From Cyclobacteriaceae bacterium (GTDB lineage Bacteria; Bacteroidota; Bacteroidia; Cytophagales; Cyclobacteriaceae): a stretch of 64,000 bases of DNA. The stretch lies in the NCBI GenBank assembly GCA_016787665.1, contig JAEUUC010000009.1, positions 195,744-259,743 of the forward strand, given 5' to 3'. Of the stretch, positions 53,075 to 61,579 are shown piece after piece. Under the pieces are notes generated by a model that was not told where the DNA came from, searched no databases, and saw nothing but the letters and a program-made list of their open reading frames with translations. The translations under genes and the position numbers were made by a program. The stretch's first letter is position 1; the number at the start of each line of letters is the position of its first letter.

Positions 53075-54589
53075 ATGAAGCAATTTGCTATGGTATTAGT
53101 GGCGGCCGTTATGGGCAGTGTATTGACGCTGGTCGCCCACAACTGGTGGACGAAAGGTCAGCAAGGGGTCATTATTGAGCGCACCAGTAACCCCGTGGCT
53201 ACCCAAATTGGCTACACGGTAAATGAAAAGGGTGAGGCTATCCCGCTGGATTTTGTTTCGATAGCTGAAAAATCCATGAACGCGGTGGTCCATATCAAAT
53301 CCACGCAGGGCGAGCGATCCATAAACCGCGATCAGCCCCAACGCAACCCCTTCGAGTTTTTCTTCGGTCCGGAAAATCCGTATGAAAACCGTGGGCCCAG
53401 TGCCAGTAGCGGTTCAGGCGTAATTATCAACCCGGACGGATACATTGTCACCAACAACCATGTAGTGCAAAATGCCGATGTCGTAGAAGTTACGCTGCAT
53501 GATAATCGTTCGTTCAAGGCCGAGGTGGTGGGTACTGACCCTGACACCGACCTGGCCGTGATCAAGATCAGCCAGAAGCAACTGCCCTATCTTCAATTTG
53601 TAGACTCAGACCAGGCCAAAGTAGGCGAATGGGTATTGGCGGTAGGTAATCCGTTTAATCTCAACTCGACTGTAACCGCGGGTATCATCAGCGCCAAGGG
53701 CCGGAACATTAACATCATCAACTCCAACATGCAGAGGCAAAATTCGCAGGACGGTGATATACCCCTGAATACCGCCATTGAGTCGTTCATTCAGACCGAT
53801 GCAGCCATCAACCCCGGCAACAGTGGTGGTGCGTTAGTCAATATGAGCGGTGGCCTGGTGGGAATCAACACCGCCATTGCGTCACCTACCGGCTCCTACA
53901 GCGGCTATGGATTCGCTGTGCCCTCCAACCTGGTGAGCAAGATTGTGGAAGATCTCATTGCCTATGGAACCGTACAGCGGGGCTGGCTGGGCATTACCGT
54001 TCAAAATGTGACGCCCGATTTGGTGAAGGAAGTAGACCTGAAAGTGAATGAAGGCGCGTATGTGGCCGGGTTTGCCGACAAGAGTGCAGCCAAAGATGCC
54101 GGCTTGAAGGAAGGTGACGTGGTTACACGTCTTGATAACACCGACATCAAATCCAACACGGCTTTGATCGAATATATTGGCCGCAAGCGACCAGGTGATA
54201 AGGTCAACGTAACGGTTAACCGAGCGGGCAAATCAGTCGTCATTCCGGTAACGCTGAAAACACGTGAAGGTCGTGTGGAAACCCTCAAGCGCGAAGAAAA
54301 AGATGCCGTGGCCTCATTGGGCATGGAGCTGGAAGACGTAGATGCGAAAACACTGAAAAAACTTGAAATCAACAGCGGGGTAAAAGTGAAGTTATTATCC
54401 AGCGGCCGGGTTGCCCGGTATACCGATATGAGGGATGGCTTCATCATTACGCACGTAGACGACAAGCCGGTGAAGTCTGCGGCAGAACTAAATACACTCT
54501 TGAAAAATAAAAAACCGGGTGAAACGGTGACGTTTGCGGGTATCTATGAAGATTATCCCCGCGAATACATCTATGCCCTTCGTATGTAG
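53075..54589 (+). CDS. degQ: HtrA/DegQ periplasmic serine protease
   Basis: 504 residues with an N-terminal helix (3-21) acting as signal or anchor. The trypsin-like domain has the triad His129 (VTNNHVV), Asp near 158 (DPDTDLAVIKI) and Ser250 (NPGNSGGALV). Two PDZ domains follow, the first around 310-390 (GWLGITVQNVTPDL, GAYVAGFADKSAAKDAGLKEGDVV) and a more divergent one around 410-500. It degrades or refolds misfolded envelope proteins. It is followed 19 nt later by a small YodC-like gene and then a strong terminator. Confidence 0.94.
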   Translation: MKQFAMVLVAAVMGSVLTLVAHNWWTKGQQGVIIERTSNPVATQIGYTVNEKGEAIPLDFVSIAEKSMNAVVHIKSTQGERSINRDQPQRNPFEFFFGPENPYENRGPSASSGSGVIINPDGYIVTNNHVVQNADVVEVTLHDNRSFKAEVVGTDPDTDLAVIKISQKQLPYLQFVDSDQAKVGEWVLAVGNPFNLNSTVTAGIISAKGRNINIINSNMQRQNSQDGDIPLNTAIESFIQTDAAINPGNSGGALVNMSGGLVGINTAIASPTGSYSGYGFAVPSNLVSKIVEDLIAYGTVQRGWLGITVQNVTPDLVKEVDLKVNEGAYVAGFADKSAAKDAGLKEGDVVTRLDNTDIKSNTALIEYIGRKRPGDKVNVTVNRAGKSVVIPVTLKTREGRVETLKREEKDAVASLGMELEDVDAKTLKKLEINSGVKVKLLSSGRVARYTDMRDGFIITHVDDKPVKSAAELNTLLKNKKPGETVTFAGIYEDYPREYIYALRM

Positions 54590-54608
54590 TAGTAAATGAT
54601 TGTTTGAT

Positions 54609-54782
54609 ATGAGGAGACTTTTTCGAATTGGTGATCGGGTGCGCAGTAAGCGTGACGGTCGTGTGATGGAGGTGCTGAAGTACCTGAAATCAAATCTGGT
54701 GGAGTTACGGTGGTTCGATGTTGAGTCCAGGGAAGTACGACATCAAAAGTTGAAGGAAGACCAGATTTCAAGGGCTGCCTGA
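54609..54782 (+). CDS. Small YodC-like (DUF2158) protein
   Basis: 57 residues from ATG 54609 (MRRLFRIGDRVRSKRDGRVMEVLK); an in-frame TTG 9 nt earlier is less likely. The pattern of FRIGDxVRSKxxGRVMxV, LRWFD and a final LKEDQI matches the DUF2158/YodC family, which forms a small SH3-like barrel. Function unknown. It is probably co-transcribed with degQ and closes that unit. Confidence 0.7.
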   Translation: MRRLFRIGDRVRSKRDGRVMEVLKYLKSNLVELRWFDVESREVRHQKLKEDQISRAA

Positions 54783-54788
54783 GCCGGA

Positions 54789-54815
54789 GGCCATCGTACC
54801 AACGATGGCCTTTTT
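54789..54815 (+). terminator. Rho-independent terminator after the degQ unit
   Basis: A perfect 9-bp stem GGCCATCGT/ACGATGGCC with loop ACCA, followed by TTTTTCTTT. The stem contains the ATG at 54805 that otherwise looks like an upstream start for ispH. Confidence 0.9.
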
Positions 54816-54831
54816 CTTTGCCCCGTGTTCC

Positions 54832-54865
54832 TTGTACGGAAACAAGAACAATCCGCGTACCTTTG
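54832..54865 (+). promoter_or_regulatory. Putative ispH promoter
   Basis: TTG at 54832-54834, 23 nt, then TACCTTTG at 54858-54865 (exact TAnnTTTG). It lies between the terminator and the conserved part of IspH. The spacing is at the long end of what is seen. Confidence 0.5.
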
Positions 54866-54891
54866 GGTTTTTACCATCAAGCATCCCGACT

Positions 54892-56118
54892 ATCAAAAAG
54901 TTTGACATACCCGTTTTCTATCGGTCATCCATCACTGGCCGCGTAAAAGAAGCCAGACGCCTCCAGGATCTGCGCAAGCAGGATTTCTCTCCGGCCGAAC
55001 TGGATTTTGGGCCGGTAAGGTTTATTCTGCCGCGTCACTTCGGGTTTTGTTATGGCGTTGAGAATGCCATTGAAATAAGTTACCGGGCTATCGAAGAAAA
55101 TCCGACCCGGCAGGTGTATCTGCTCAGTCAGATGATTCACAACCAGGAAGTGAACCGCGACCTGGAGAGCCGGGGCATCCGCTTTATCATGGATACGGAT
55201 GGAACGCAATTGATTGCATGGGGTCAAATTTCGCGCGAAGACGTGGTGATTATCCCGGCCTTTGGCACAACGCTGGAGGTTGAACAGCTTCTGCTGGATA
55301 AAGGAGTTGAAGTTCAACAATACAACACTACGTGTCCTTTTGTAGAGAAGGTGTGGAACCGGGCGGAGAAATTGGGACGCGAAAATTTCACGATCATCAT
55401 CCACGGCAAACCCCGCCATGAGGAAACACGGGCGACCTTTTCGCACAGCACCCGGGCCGGGGCATCGGTAGTGGTGCGCGACATGGAAGAATCCATTCGC
55501 CTGGCCGCGTACATAAAAGGACAACGGTCTGCGGATGAATTTTTTCAGGAATTTGCCGGGCGATTTTCCCCGGGCTTTGATCCGCTCAAAGACCTGCAAC
55601 GCGTGGGGGTGGTGAACCAAACCACCATGCTGGCCAGCGAAACACAGGGCATTGCGGACTTCTTCCGACAGGTGATGATCGAACAGTACGATGCCAGCAA
55701 TATCAAACAGCATTTTGCCGACACCCGCGATACGTTGTGCTACGCCACAAACGACAACCAAGACAGCACCTATGAACTACTGAAAACAAAGGCTGACCTG
55801 GCACTGGTGGTAGGCGGATACAACAGCTCCAATACCTCCCACATTGTTGAATTGTGTGAGCGTCAGTTCCCCACGTACTTCATCAATTCCGACAGTGAAA
55901 TAAAATCCTCAACGGAGATTCACCATTTCGACTATCCAAACAAAGTTAAAAAAACATCTCACCGCTTCTTGCCGGATCATACCCCGGTATCTATCGTTCT
56001 GACGAGTGGTGCCAGTTGCCCGGATACGTTGGTTGACCGCGTGATGTTGCGGTTGCTTGAATTCTTTCCGGCCGCTCGCCCGCTCGATGAAGTGCTTCGT
56101 CCCTACAACGGAGCCTGA
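54892..56118 (+). CDS. ispH: 4-hydroxy-3-methylbut-2-enyl diphosphate reductase (IspH)
   Basis: About 408 residues if translation begins at 54892. This is the last step of the MEP isoprenoid pathway. The three iron-sulfur cysteines are in RHFGFCYGVENAIE, YNTTCPFVEKVW and SGASCPDTLVD; IHGKPRHEET and VVNQTTMLAS are also conserved. From memory, Bacteroidota orthologues start M-K-x-F-D-I-P-V-F-Y-R-S, matching IKKFDIPVFYRSS here. The aligned Met is encoded as ATC, and no ATG, GTG or TTG is in frame between the terminator and this point. The only upstream ATG (54805) lies in the terminator stem. So the start is either non-canonical or much longer. Confidence 0.85.
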   Translation: MKKFDIPVFYRSSITGRVKEARRLQDLRKQDFSPAELDFGPVRFILPRHFGFCYGVENAIEISYRAIEENPTRQVYLLSQMIHNQEVNRDLESRGIRFIMDTDGTQLIAWGQISREDVVIIPAFGTTLEVEQLLLDKGVEVQQYNTTCPFVEKVWNRAEKLGRENFTIIIHGKPRHEETRATFSHSTRAGASVVVRDMEESIRLAAYIKGQRSADEFFQEFAGRFSPGFDPLKDLQRVGVVNQTTMLASETQGIADFFRQVMIEQYDASNIKQHFADTRDTLCYATNDNQDSTYELLKTKADLALVVGGYNSSNTSHIVELCERQFPTYFINSDSEIKSSTEIHHFDYPNKVKKTSHRFLPDHTPVSIVLTSGASCPDTLVDRVMLRLLEFFPAARPLDEVLRPYNGA

Positions 56119-56144
56119 GATCGCCAAAACCTTTACCTTTAAGC

Positions 56145-58199
56145 ATGCTTCGCTGCCTGCTGCTCCTGACTTTTGGTCTGGGTGTCTATTCGCAACTTCA
56201 CGCACAGCCTGCACCAGACACCACCCGTCTGTTGGAAGAAGTCACTGTGCGCGCCTTTGAGAGCAACCGGGCAGCCCGCGAAGTGCCTGCTGCCATTGCC
56301 TTGCTGAGCCCTGCGGACATGCAGCGGTTTTCAAATGCCACTCTTGTTCAGGCTGTCAATACAGTATCAGGCGTGCGCATGGAAGAACGGTCGCCCGGCA
56401 GCTATCGCTTATCCATTCGCGGCAGCACCTTACGTTCGCCCTTTGGCGTGCGAAACGTGAAGATGTATTGGAATGAGTTACCCTTTACCGACCCCAGCGG
56501 CAATAGCTATTTGAATATGCTTGACCCGGCTGCGCTCCATCACCTGGAAATTATCAAGGGCCCTGGTTCGAGCCTCTACGGTGCCGGAACCGGTGGTGTA
56601 CTGCTCTTACGCAGTGAACATCCGCGGAATGAGCGGGGCCTGGGACTTGGCTATCTCGGGGGTAGTTATGGTCAGCAAAACTGGCAGGTGGCCTACCGGG
56701 AGGGAGGTGATCGGTCCAGCCACCAGATTCAATACCTGCACCAGCAAAATGACGGGTACCGCACCCAGAGCCGCATGGTGCGCGATATGATCAATAGCAC
56801 ATTTCGCTTCGAAACATCGGACCGCCAGGTGCTTGAAACATCAATACTCTATGGCGATTTGTATTACCAGACGCCCGGAGGACTGACGGAGGCTGAAATG
56901 CTGGAAGACCCCCGCCAGGCACGGCCCGCCACAAGTTTGCCGAGTGCCGTGGCCCAACAGGCTGCAGTGGCCTCACGGTTTTTCTTTGCCGGCATCACAC
57001 ACCAGTATCGGTTTGACCGCTGGCAAAACCGAACCAGCGTGTACGGCAATCTGGTGAATTTTGAAAATGCAGCTATCCGAAATTACGAACGAAGAGTTGA
57101 GCAGAGTTTTGGGGGCCGCACGGTGACTGAGGTGCCGCTTACGCTGGGCCAGGCCCGGGTGTCGCTGACCGGGGGCGGAGAGTTTCAATCCGGATTTTCG
57201 CCCGTAAAAGTTTACGAAAACCTCGGGGGCCAAACCGGAATACTTCAGAGTGACAATGAAGTTCGGATATGGAATTACAGTGTGTTTGGCCAGGCTGAGG
57301 TTTTCTGGCGCAAGTGGACTGCCACAGCTGGCGCCAGCCTCAATGGGCTTACATATTCGATTCAAACGCTTTCTTCGGTACCCGCCTTAATTCAGGAGCG
57401 GAAGTTTTCACCTGTGGTGTCGCCCCGGTTAGCAACACTTTATTCCGTAAATGATTTTGTCAGTCTGTATGCGCAGGCCAGTTATGGATTTTCCCCGCCT
57501 ACGGTTGCGGAAATTCTTCCATCAACCGGCCAGTTGAATACGAGCCTGAACCCCGAGACCGGCTTGAACATGGAAACTGGAATAAAGGGAGCGTGGTTAA
57601 ACAAACAATTGACACTTGAGGCCGCAGTTTATTATTTCCGGCTTGACGAGACGATTGTGGTTCGCAGAGATAGCAGTGGCGCTGACTATTTTGTTAATGC
57701 CGGCAGCACCGACCAGCGCGGTCTGGAATTGATGGCGTCATTTGAGCCGGCCCCGCGCCCGCGCAGGGTTTCCTGGAAAATATGGTCTAGTGTAACGCTC
57801 AACCGTTATTTTTTCCGCGACTATATCAAGTTGACCGATGACTATAGCGGCAACCGCCTCACAGGGGTACCCAACGAAGTGATCTTGGCTGGGCTGGACT
57901 TCGCAACAGCAACGGGGCTTTACCTGAACCTGGTCGCCAATTACACCAGTTCGCTTCCTCTAAATGATTCTAACCTTGACTTTGCGGATAGCTTCCTGTT
58001 GCTAAGCGCCCGGGCCGGTTACAAAAGAAAAATAGGAACTCATCAAGCCGATCTGTTTGTGGGGGGTGACAACCTGCTTGATGAACTTTACAGTCTGGGG
58101 AATGACCTGAACGCTGCAGGCGGTCGTTTTTTTAATCCGGCAGCCGGCCGCACATTTTACGCGGGTGTAAACCTCCACTTTAATGCGAAGGCGAACTAA
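56145..58199 (+). CDS. TonB-dependent outer-membrane receptor
   Basis: 684 residues with signal peptide MLRCLLLLTFGLGVYSQLHA. The plug has LLEEVTVRAFE near 28-38 (TonB-box-like), LLSPADMQRFSNATLVQAVNTVSGVRMEE near 50 and LEIIKGPGSSLYGAGTGGVL near 134-153. The rest is a 22-strand barrel, ending RTFYAGVNLHFNAKAN. No N-terminal carboxypeptidase-like domain and no SusD partner are present, so it is probably a classical siderophore/cofactor-type receptor. The ligand is unknown. It converges with the hisA-like gene (4-bp overlap). Confidence 0.9.
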   Translation: MLRCLLLLTFGLGVYSQLHAQPAPDTTRLLEEVTVRAFESNRAAREVPAAIALLSPADMQRFSNATLVQAVNTVSGVRMEERSPGSYRLSIRGSTLRSPFGVRNVKMYWNELPFTDPSGNSYLNMLDPAALHHLEIIKGPGSSLYGAGTGGVLLLRSEHPRNERGLGLGYLGGSYGQQNWQVAYREGGDRSSHQIQYLHQQNDGYRTQSRMVRDMINSTFRFETSDRQVLETSILYGDLYYQTPGGLTEAEMLEDPRQARPATSLPSAVAQQAAVASRFFFAGITHQYRFDRWQNRTSVYGNLVNFENAAIRNYERRVEQSFGGRTVTEVPLTLGQARVSLTGGGEFQSGFSPVKVYENLGGQTGILQSDNEVRIWNYSVFGQAEVFWRKWTATAGASLNGLTYSIQTLSSVPALIQERKFSPVVSPRLATLYSVNDFVSLYAQASYGFSPPTVAEILPSTGQLNTSLNPETGLNMETGIKGAWLNKQLTLEAAVYYFRLDETIVVRRDSSGADYFVNAGSTDQRGLELMASFEPAPRPRRVSWKIWSSVTLNRYFFRDYIKLTDDYSGNRLTGVPNEVILAGLDFATATGLYLNLVANYTSSLPLNDSNLDFADSFLLLSARAGYKRKIGTHQADLFVGGDNLLDELYSLGNDLNAAGGRFFNPAAGRTFYAGVNLHFNAKAN

Positions 58200-58933
58200 G
58201 CCTTCACCAGAAATTGCTCCAGGTCTTTCAGCTGTAAGATACCTTCGTAGTAGGCCTTGCCAAAGATGACAGCAAAAATGCCCATATCATTGAGGCGTTT
58301 GATATCATCAACGCCCCGAACACCACCACTGGCCAGGATTTGCAAATCCGGAAACTGTTCAAGCATTTCCTGATAAAACGAAAAGGCGGGTCCCTCCAAA
58401 ACGCCATCGCGCGAGATGTCCGTGGTTTTTACATACTTCAACCCACGCTCATAAAAATGATTGACGTGATCGAAGAGCGTAAGTTCACTTATTTTTTGCC
58501 ACCCGCGGAAGGCCACGCGCTTGCTCTTAATGTCCGTGACATCCGCGCCAAGCGTAATTTTTTCGCGGCCATAACTCACGATCCAGGACGAAAACAACTC
58601 CGGTGCGGTTATGGCGATGCTGGAAGCCGTGATGTAACTGGCACCGGCTTCGTAGGCCTTCGCAATGTCGCCATCCGTACAAATGCCGCCTGTAAAATCG
58701 ATTTTCAGATCGGTGTGCCCGGCAATGGCCTCAATGACGTGGAAATTCTTCGGGCTTCCTTTTTCAGCGCCATCCAGATCGACCAGGTGAACGACCTCAA
58801 TGCCGTGATCAAAAAATCGCTTGGCCAGGTCCAGTGGGTTTTCGTCATACGCCTTCTCGCTGGAAGGATCGCCCTTGCGCATTTTGACCACTTTACCTTT
58901 TCGAATCGCTATGGATGGTATAACCTGTATCAT
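58196..58933 (-). CDS. HisA-like TIM barrel lacking the first catalytic Asp
   Basis: A 245-residue protein clearly related to phosphoribosylformimino-AICAR-phosphate isomerase (HisA): IEVVHLVDLDGAEKG near 45, TTDISRDGVLEGP near 170 with the acid Asp172, and ASGGVRGVDDI near 201. However, the family motif IPALDLIDGK/IPAIDI reads IPSIAIRKGK here, so the general-base Asp is Ala9. The phosphate loop normally FGGG is FTGG (80-83). No his genes are adjacent. It may be a paralogue with a different activity, so I give no gene symbol. Confidence 0.85.
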   Translation of the reverse strand: MIQVIPSIAIRKGKVVKMRKGDPSSEKAYDENPLDLAKRFFDHGIEVVHLVDLDGAEKGSPKNFHVIEAIAGHTDLKIDFTGGICTDGDIAKAYEAGASYITASSIAITAPELFSSWIVSYGREKITLGADVTDIKSKRVAFRGWQKISELTLFDHVNHFYERGLKYVKTTDISRDGVLEGPAFSFYQEMLEQFPDLQILASGGVRGVDDIKRLNDMGIFAVIFGKAYYEGILQLKDLEQFLVKA

Positions 58934-58955
58934 GGCAGTCGTCTCAAAAATTCAG

Positions 58956-59507
58956 TTAGCGGGTGGTAAACGGAACGGCCACCAGCGTTTTGTCCCAAAT
59001 CAAGATTAGCTCAAAACCTTCGTCAGTCTTTTCGACATTGATGGTAAACTTCTCAAACTCTTTTTCCTGGATCACGACCGGCACTTCCACTTTCAACGCA
59101 TCGGTTTCGGGCGTGCGAGCCGGACCATCAAAGTTAACGCCCCACGAAGGAACGGTCGTATTGAAGATAATTGTCCAGGTTTGTTCATTGGGGATGGTCC
59201 ACAGGCTGTACTTTCCTTTTTTCAACTCCTGCCCGTTGATGAGCAGGTCCTGGCTGGTTTCGAAAGTCGTGGGCTCGTTCGCCCCTGTTCTCCATATTTT
59301 GCCAAAAGGTACCAGCCCATCAGGAGCAAAAATGACGCGGCCCTTCTTGCTCGGGCTATTGTAAAACACATTGACCTTTAGGTCGCCCGAGGTAAAATTG
59401 ACATTCTCCTCCGGGCTGAATTTTTTGGTATAGTAAAAGCGAAAAAATGCCAGTAGTCCCACGATGATGAGAGCCAGGATACCGGCAATGAGTAAGAATC
59501 GTTTCAT
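58956..59507 (-). CDS. DUF2911 protein
   Basis: 183 residues with an N-terminal anchor (3-22). The DUF2911 signatures are present: VNVFYNSPSKKGRVIF, LVPFGKIWRTGANEPTTFE and KGKYSLWTIPNEQTWTIIFN, then SWGVNFDGPARTPETDALKVEV. The family is widespread in Bacteroidota and of unknown function. It starts 22 nt upstream of the HisA-like gene and is probably co-transcribed with it. Confidence 0.9.
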   Translation of the reverse strand: MKRFLLIAGILALIIVGLLAFFRFYYTKKFSPEENVNFTSGDLKVNVFYNSPSKKGRVIFAPDGLVPFGKIWRTGANEPTTFETSQDLLINGQELKKGKYSLWTIPNEQTWTIIFNTTVPSWGVNFDGPARTPETDALKVEVPVVIQEKEFEKFTINVEKTDEGFELILIWDKTLVAVPFTTR

Positions 59508-59615
59508 TGCACTAAGCAGTTTATTTAGCCTTGGGTTCTATTTTTTTGATTCGAGGTAACAAAATTCCTGAAAAGGACTTTAATTTTACCCCTTCTAACT
59601 CAAAAAATAAAGCCC

Positions 59616-59723
59616 ATGAGCGTCTTTTTAGTAGTTATTGCCCTTTTCATTCTTGCCATCGCCTGCGTGTGGATTATTCCCAACAAGAAAATCAGCAATA
59701 ACGAGCACGACAACAAGCATTAA
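59616..59723 (+). CDS. Small single-helix membrane peptide
   Basis: An open frame of 35 codons from ATG 59616. Residues 3-22 (VFLVVIALFILAIACVWIIP) form one strong helix, followed by the polar tail NKKISNNEHDNKH. It ends 17 nt before the LOG gene and is too hydrophobic and well placed to dismiss, but I recognise no family. The stretch 59508-59615 before it holds no other gene. Confidence 0.5.
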   Translation: MSVFLVVIALFILAIACVWIIPNKKISNNEHDNKH

Positions 59724-59740
59724 AATCTAAACGCGGGGGC

Positions 59741-60283
59741 ATGAACCTGTGCGTTTTTTGCGGCTCCCGCAAGGGCACCCGCCCGGAATTCGAGCAAGCA
59801 GCCAACAAAATCGGCCGCCTTATGGCTGAATGTGGCATCACATTGGTTTATGGCGGGGGCAATATAGGCCTCATGGGCGTTTTGGCTGATGCCGTGTTGG
59901 CCGGAGGCGGCCAGGTAATTGGGGTCATTCCGGACTTCCTGATGCAACGCGAGGTAGGCCACCGAGGGGTTACCCAACTGGAGATTGTGGGCAGCATGCA
60001 CGAGCGGAAGCGTAGAATGGCCGACTTAGCCGATGCATTTGTCGCCTTGCCTGGCGGTTGGGGAACGCTGGACGAACTAGCTGAAATCTTAACCTGGAAG
60101 CAACTCGGCCTCGTGAGCGCGCCCGTTGGCCTGCTGAACACCAACCTATTCTTTAACCCGTTACTGGCGCAAATGCAGGACATGGTAACTCACGGATTTT
60201 TGGACCAGCCATCCCTGCAAAACCTTTTGGTCGAAACCGAAGAGCGAAAATTGCTCGAACGATGCGGTCTCATCCGCGTTTAA
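59741..60283 (+). CDS. LOG-family nucleoside 5'-monophosphate phosphoribohydrolase
   Basis: 180 residues of the TIGR00730/LOG family. It has the Rossmann-like start MNLCVFCGSRKGTRPEFE, LVYGGGNIGLMGVLADAV near 33-50, SMHERKRRMADLADAFVALPGG near 86-107 and GTLDELAEILTWKQLG near 109-124 (the PGGxGTxxE motif). Family members cleave cytokinin-type or purine nucleotides to base and ribose 5-phosphate. Often called lysine decarboxylase-like in older annotations, which is misleading. Confidence 0.9.
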   Translation: MNLCVFCGSRKGTRPEFEQAANKIGRLMAECGITLVYGGGNIGLMGVLADAVLAGGGQVIGVIPDFLMQREVGHRGVTQLEIVGSMHERKRRMADLADAFVALPGGWGTLDELAEILTWKQLGLVSAPVGLLNTNLFFNPLLAQMQDMVTHGFLDQPSLQNLLVETEERKLLERCGLIRV

Positions 60284-60331
60284 ACTCCATCAGCGGTATC
60301 TAAATTTTTAATAGCTTACCGGAACCATCAT

Positions 60332-61570
60332 ATGGTTCAACGTATTGCCGGCATACTTGTGGCTTTGTCCGCTTCCTTTTGCACTCAAGCGCAGGAAGTG
60401 TTGGGCTTTTCACTGGCTGAAGGCAGACAAAAAGTTAGCATTCCGATTCAGATTCAGAATAACCTCGTGATCGTGCCGGTTGTTCTAAATGGCCAATTGC
60501 CACTAAAGTTCATTCTGGACACGGGGGTACGGACGTCCATCCTTACTGAAAAGCTGTATAGCGATATTCTCAACCTCTCGTATTCGCGCAGGTACAGTAT
60601 TGCCGGCCCTGGAGGTGAAAAACTTGTGGAGGCATACGTAACCAATAACGTCTCGCTCACCTTGCCGGGTGTCAACAGCCGCGGCCATGCGCTGTTGGTT
60701 CTGGAAAAGGACTACCTGGAGTTGCGAAACACCCTGGGCATGGATGTTCATGGTGTGCTGGGCTACGAGTTGTTCAGTCGGTTTATTGTCGACATCGATT
60801 ACGAGCAGCGCGTGCTCACGTTGATGTTGCCTGAACGGTTTAAGCCCGGCAGGCGATATGCGAAGTTGCCCATTTCGATCGAAGACACGAAGCCGTATGT
60901 TGAAACAACTATCCAAGTTTCGGATACCGCGCATGTAGCGGTCAAACTCATGATGGATAGTGGTGCCAGCCACGGCCTACTTTTGGAGCAAACGGAAAAC
61001 GGGCAGATCCGTGTACCCGATAAGCACGTGAACAGCATCATTGGCCGAGGGTTGGGCGGTGTTATCACCGGCCAAATTGGTCGCATCAAATCGATTCAAT
61101 TGGGGCGCTATGAACTGGAAGGCCCGTTGGTCAATTTCCCCGATGAATACAGTTACCGCGATACGTTGAAAACAAGCGGCTCGGTATTCCGCAACGGCAC
61201 CATTGGCGGGGAGGTGCTCAGCCGGTTTCACGTCATTTTCGACTTTCCGCGTGAAGTCGTGTATCTGAAGAAAAATGCTGCATACAGAAAAGGCTTTTTT
61301 TATAATATGAGCGGAATCACGCTGAAAGCAAAAGGTTCGCGCCTGCGCAATTTTGAAGTCACCAACGTGCGACCAGATTCACCCGCAGCTCGGGCAGATA
61401 TCAAAACAGGTGATGATTTGGTGGTGATAAATGGTGCCAGAACCTCAGATTTAACATTGGATGAAGTAATTGCGTTTCTTAATCAAAAGCCCGGCAAAAA
61501 ACTTCATCTGGAAGTTAGTCGTCAGGGTGAACGATTGAAAAAACTGATTACACTTGAAAATTCCCTTTGA
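60332..61570 (+). CDS. Retropepsin-like aspartic protease with C-terminal PDZ domain
   Basis: 412 residues with a signal peptide (MVQRIAGILVALSASFCTQAQ). Two retropepsin-like halves each carry an active-site motif: FILDTGVRTSIL near 65-76 and MMDSGASHGLLL near 208-219. A PDZ domain follows (about 330-412: LRNFEVTNVRPDSPAARADIKTGDDLVVING). The layout fits periplasmic clan AA proteases of Bacteroidota. The first motif has DTG-V instead of DTG-A/S, which should still be active. The FAD oxidoreductase gene follows after 9 nt. Confidence 0.85.
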   Translation: MVQRIAGILVALSASFCTQAQEVLGFSLAEGRQKVSIPIQIQNNLVIVPVVLNGQLPLKFILDTGVRTSILTEKLYSDILNLSYSRRYSIAGPGGEKLVEAYVTNNVSLTLPGVNSRGHALLVLEKDYLELRNTLGMDVHGVLGYELFSRFIVDIDYEQRVLTLMLPERFKPGRRYAKLPISIEDTKPYVETTIQVSDTAHVAVKLMMDSGASHGLLLEQTENGQIRVPDKHVNSIIGRGLGGVITGQIGRIKSIQLGRYELEGPLVNFPDEYSYRDTLKTSGSVFRNGTIGGEVLSRFHVIFDFPREVVYLKKNAAYRKGFFYNMSGITLKAKGSRLRNFEVTNVRPDSPAARADIKTGDDLVVINGARTSDLTLDEVIAFLNQKPGKKLHLEVSRQGERLKKLITLENSL

Positions 61571-61579
61571 ACAGATAGG

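Noticed and set aside
54805..54891. ATG at 54805 as start of ispH
   Set aside because: It lies in the stem of the terminator, before an exact promoter -7 box, and adds residues with no match to IspH.
54925..55761. 278-codon open frame on the minus strand opposite ispH
   Set aside because: Shadow of ispH; no recognisable motifs and no promoter.
60290..60303. CGGTATCTAAA resembling a TetR operator half-site before the retropepsin gene
   Set aside because: The left arm AGATACCG is missing, so it is probably chance.
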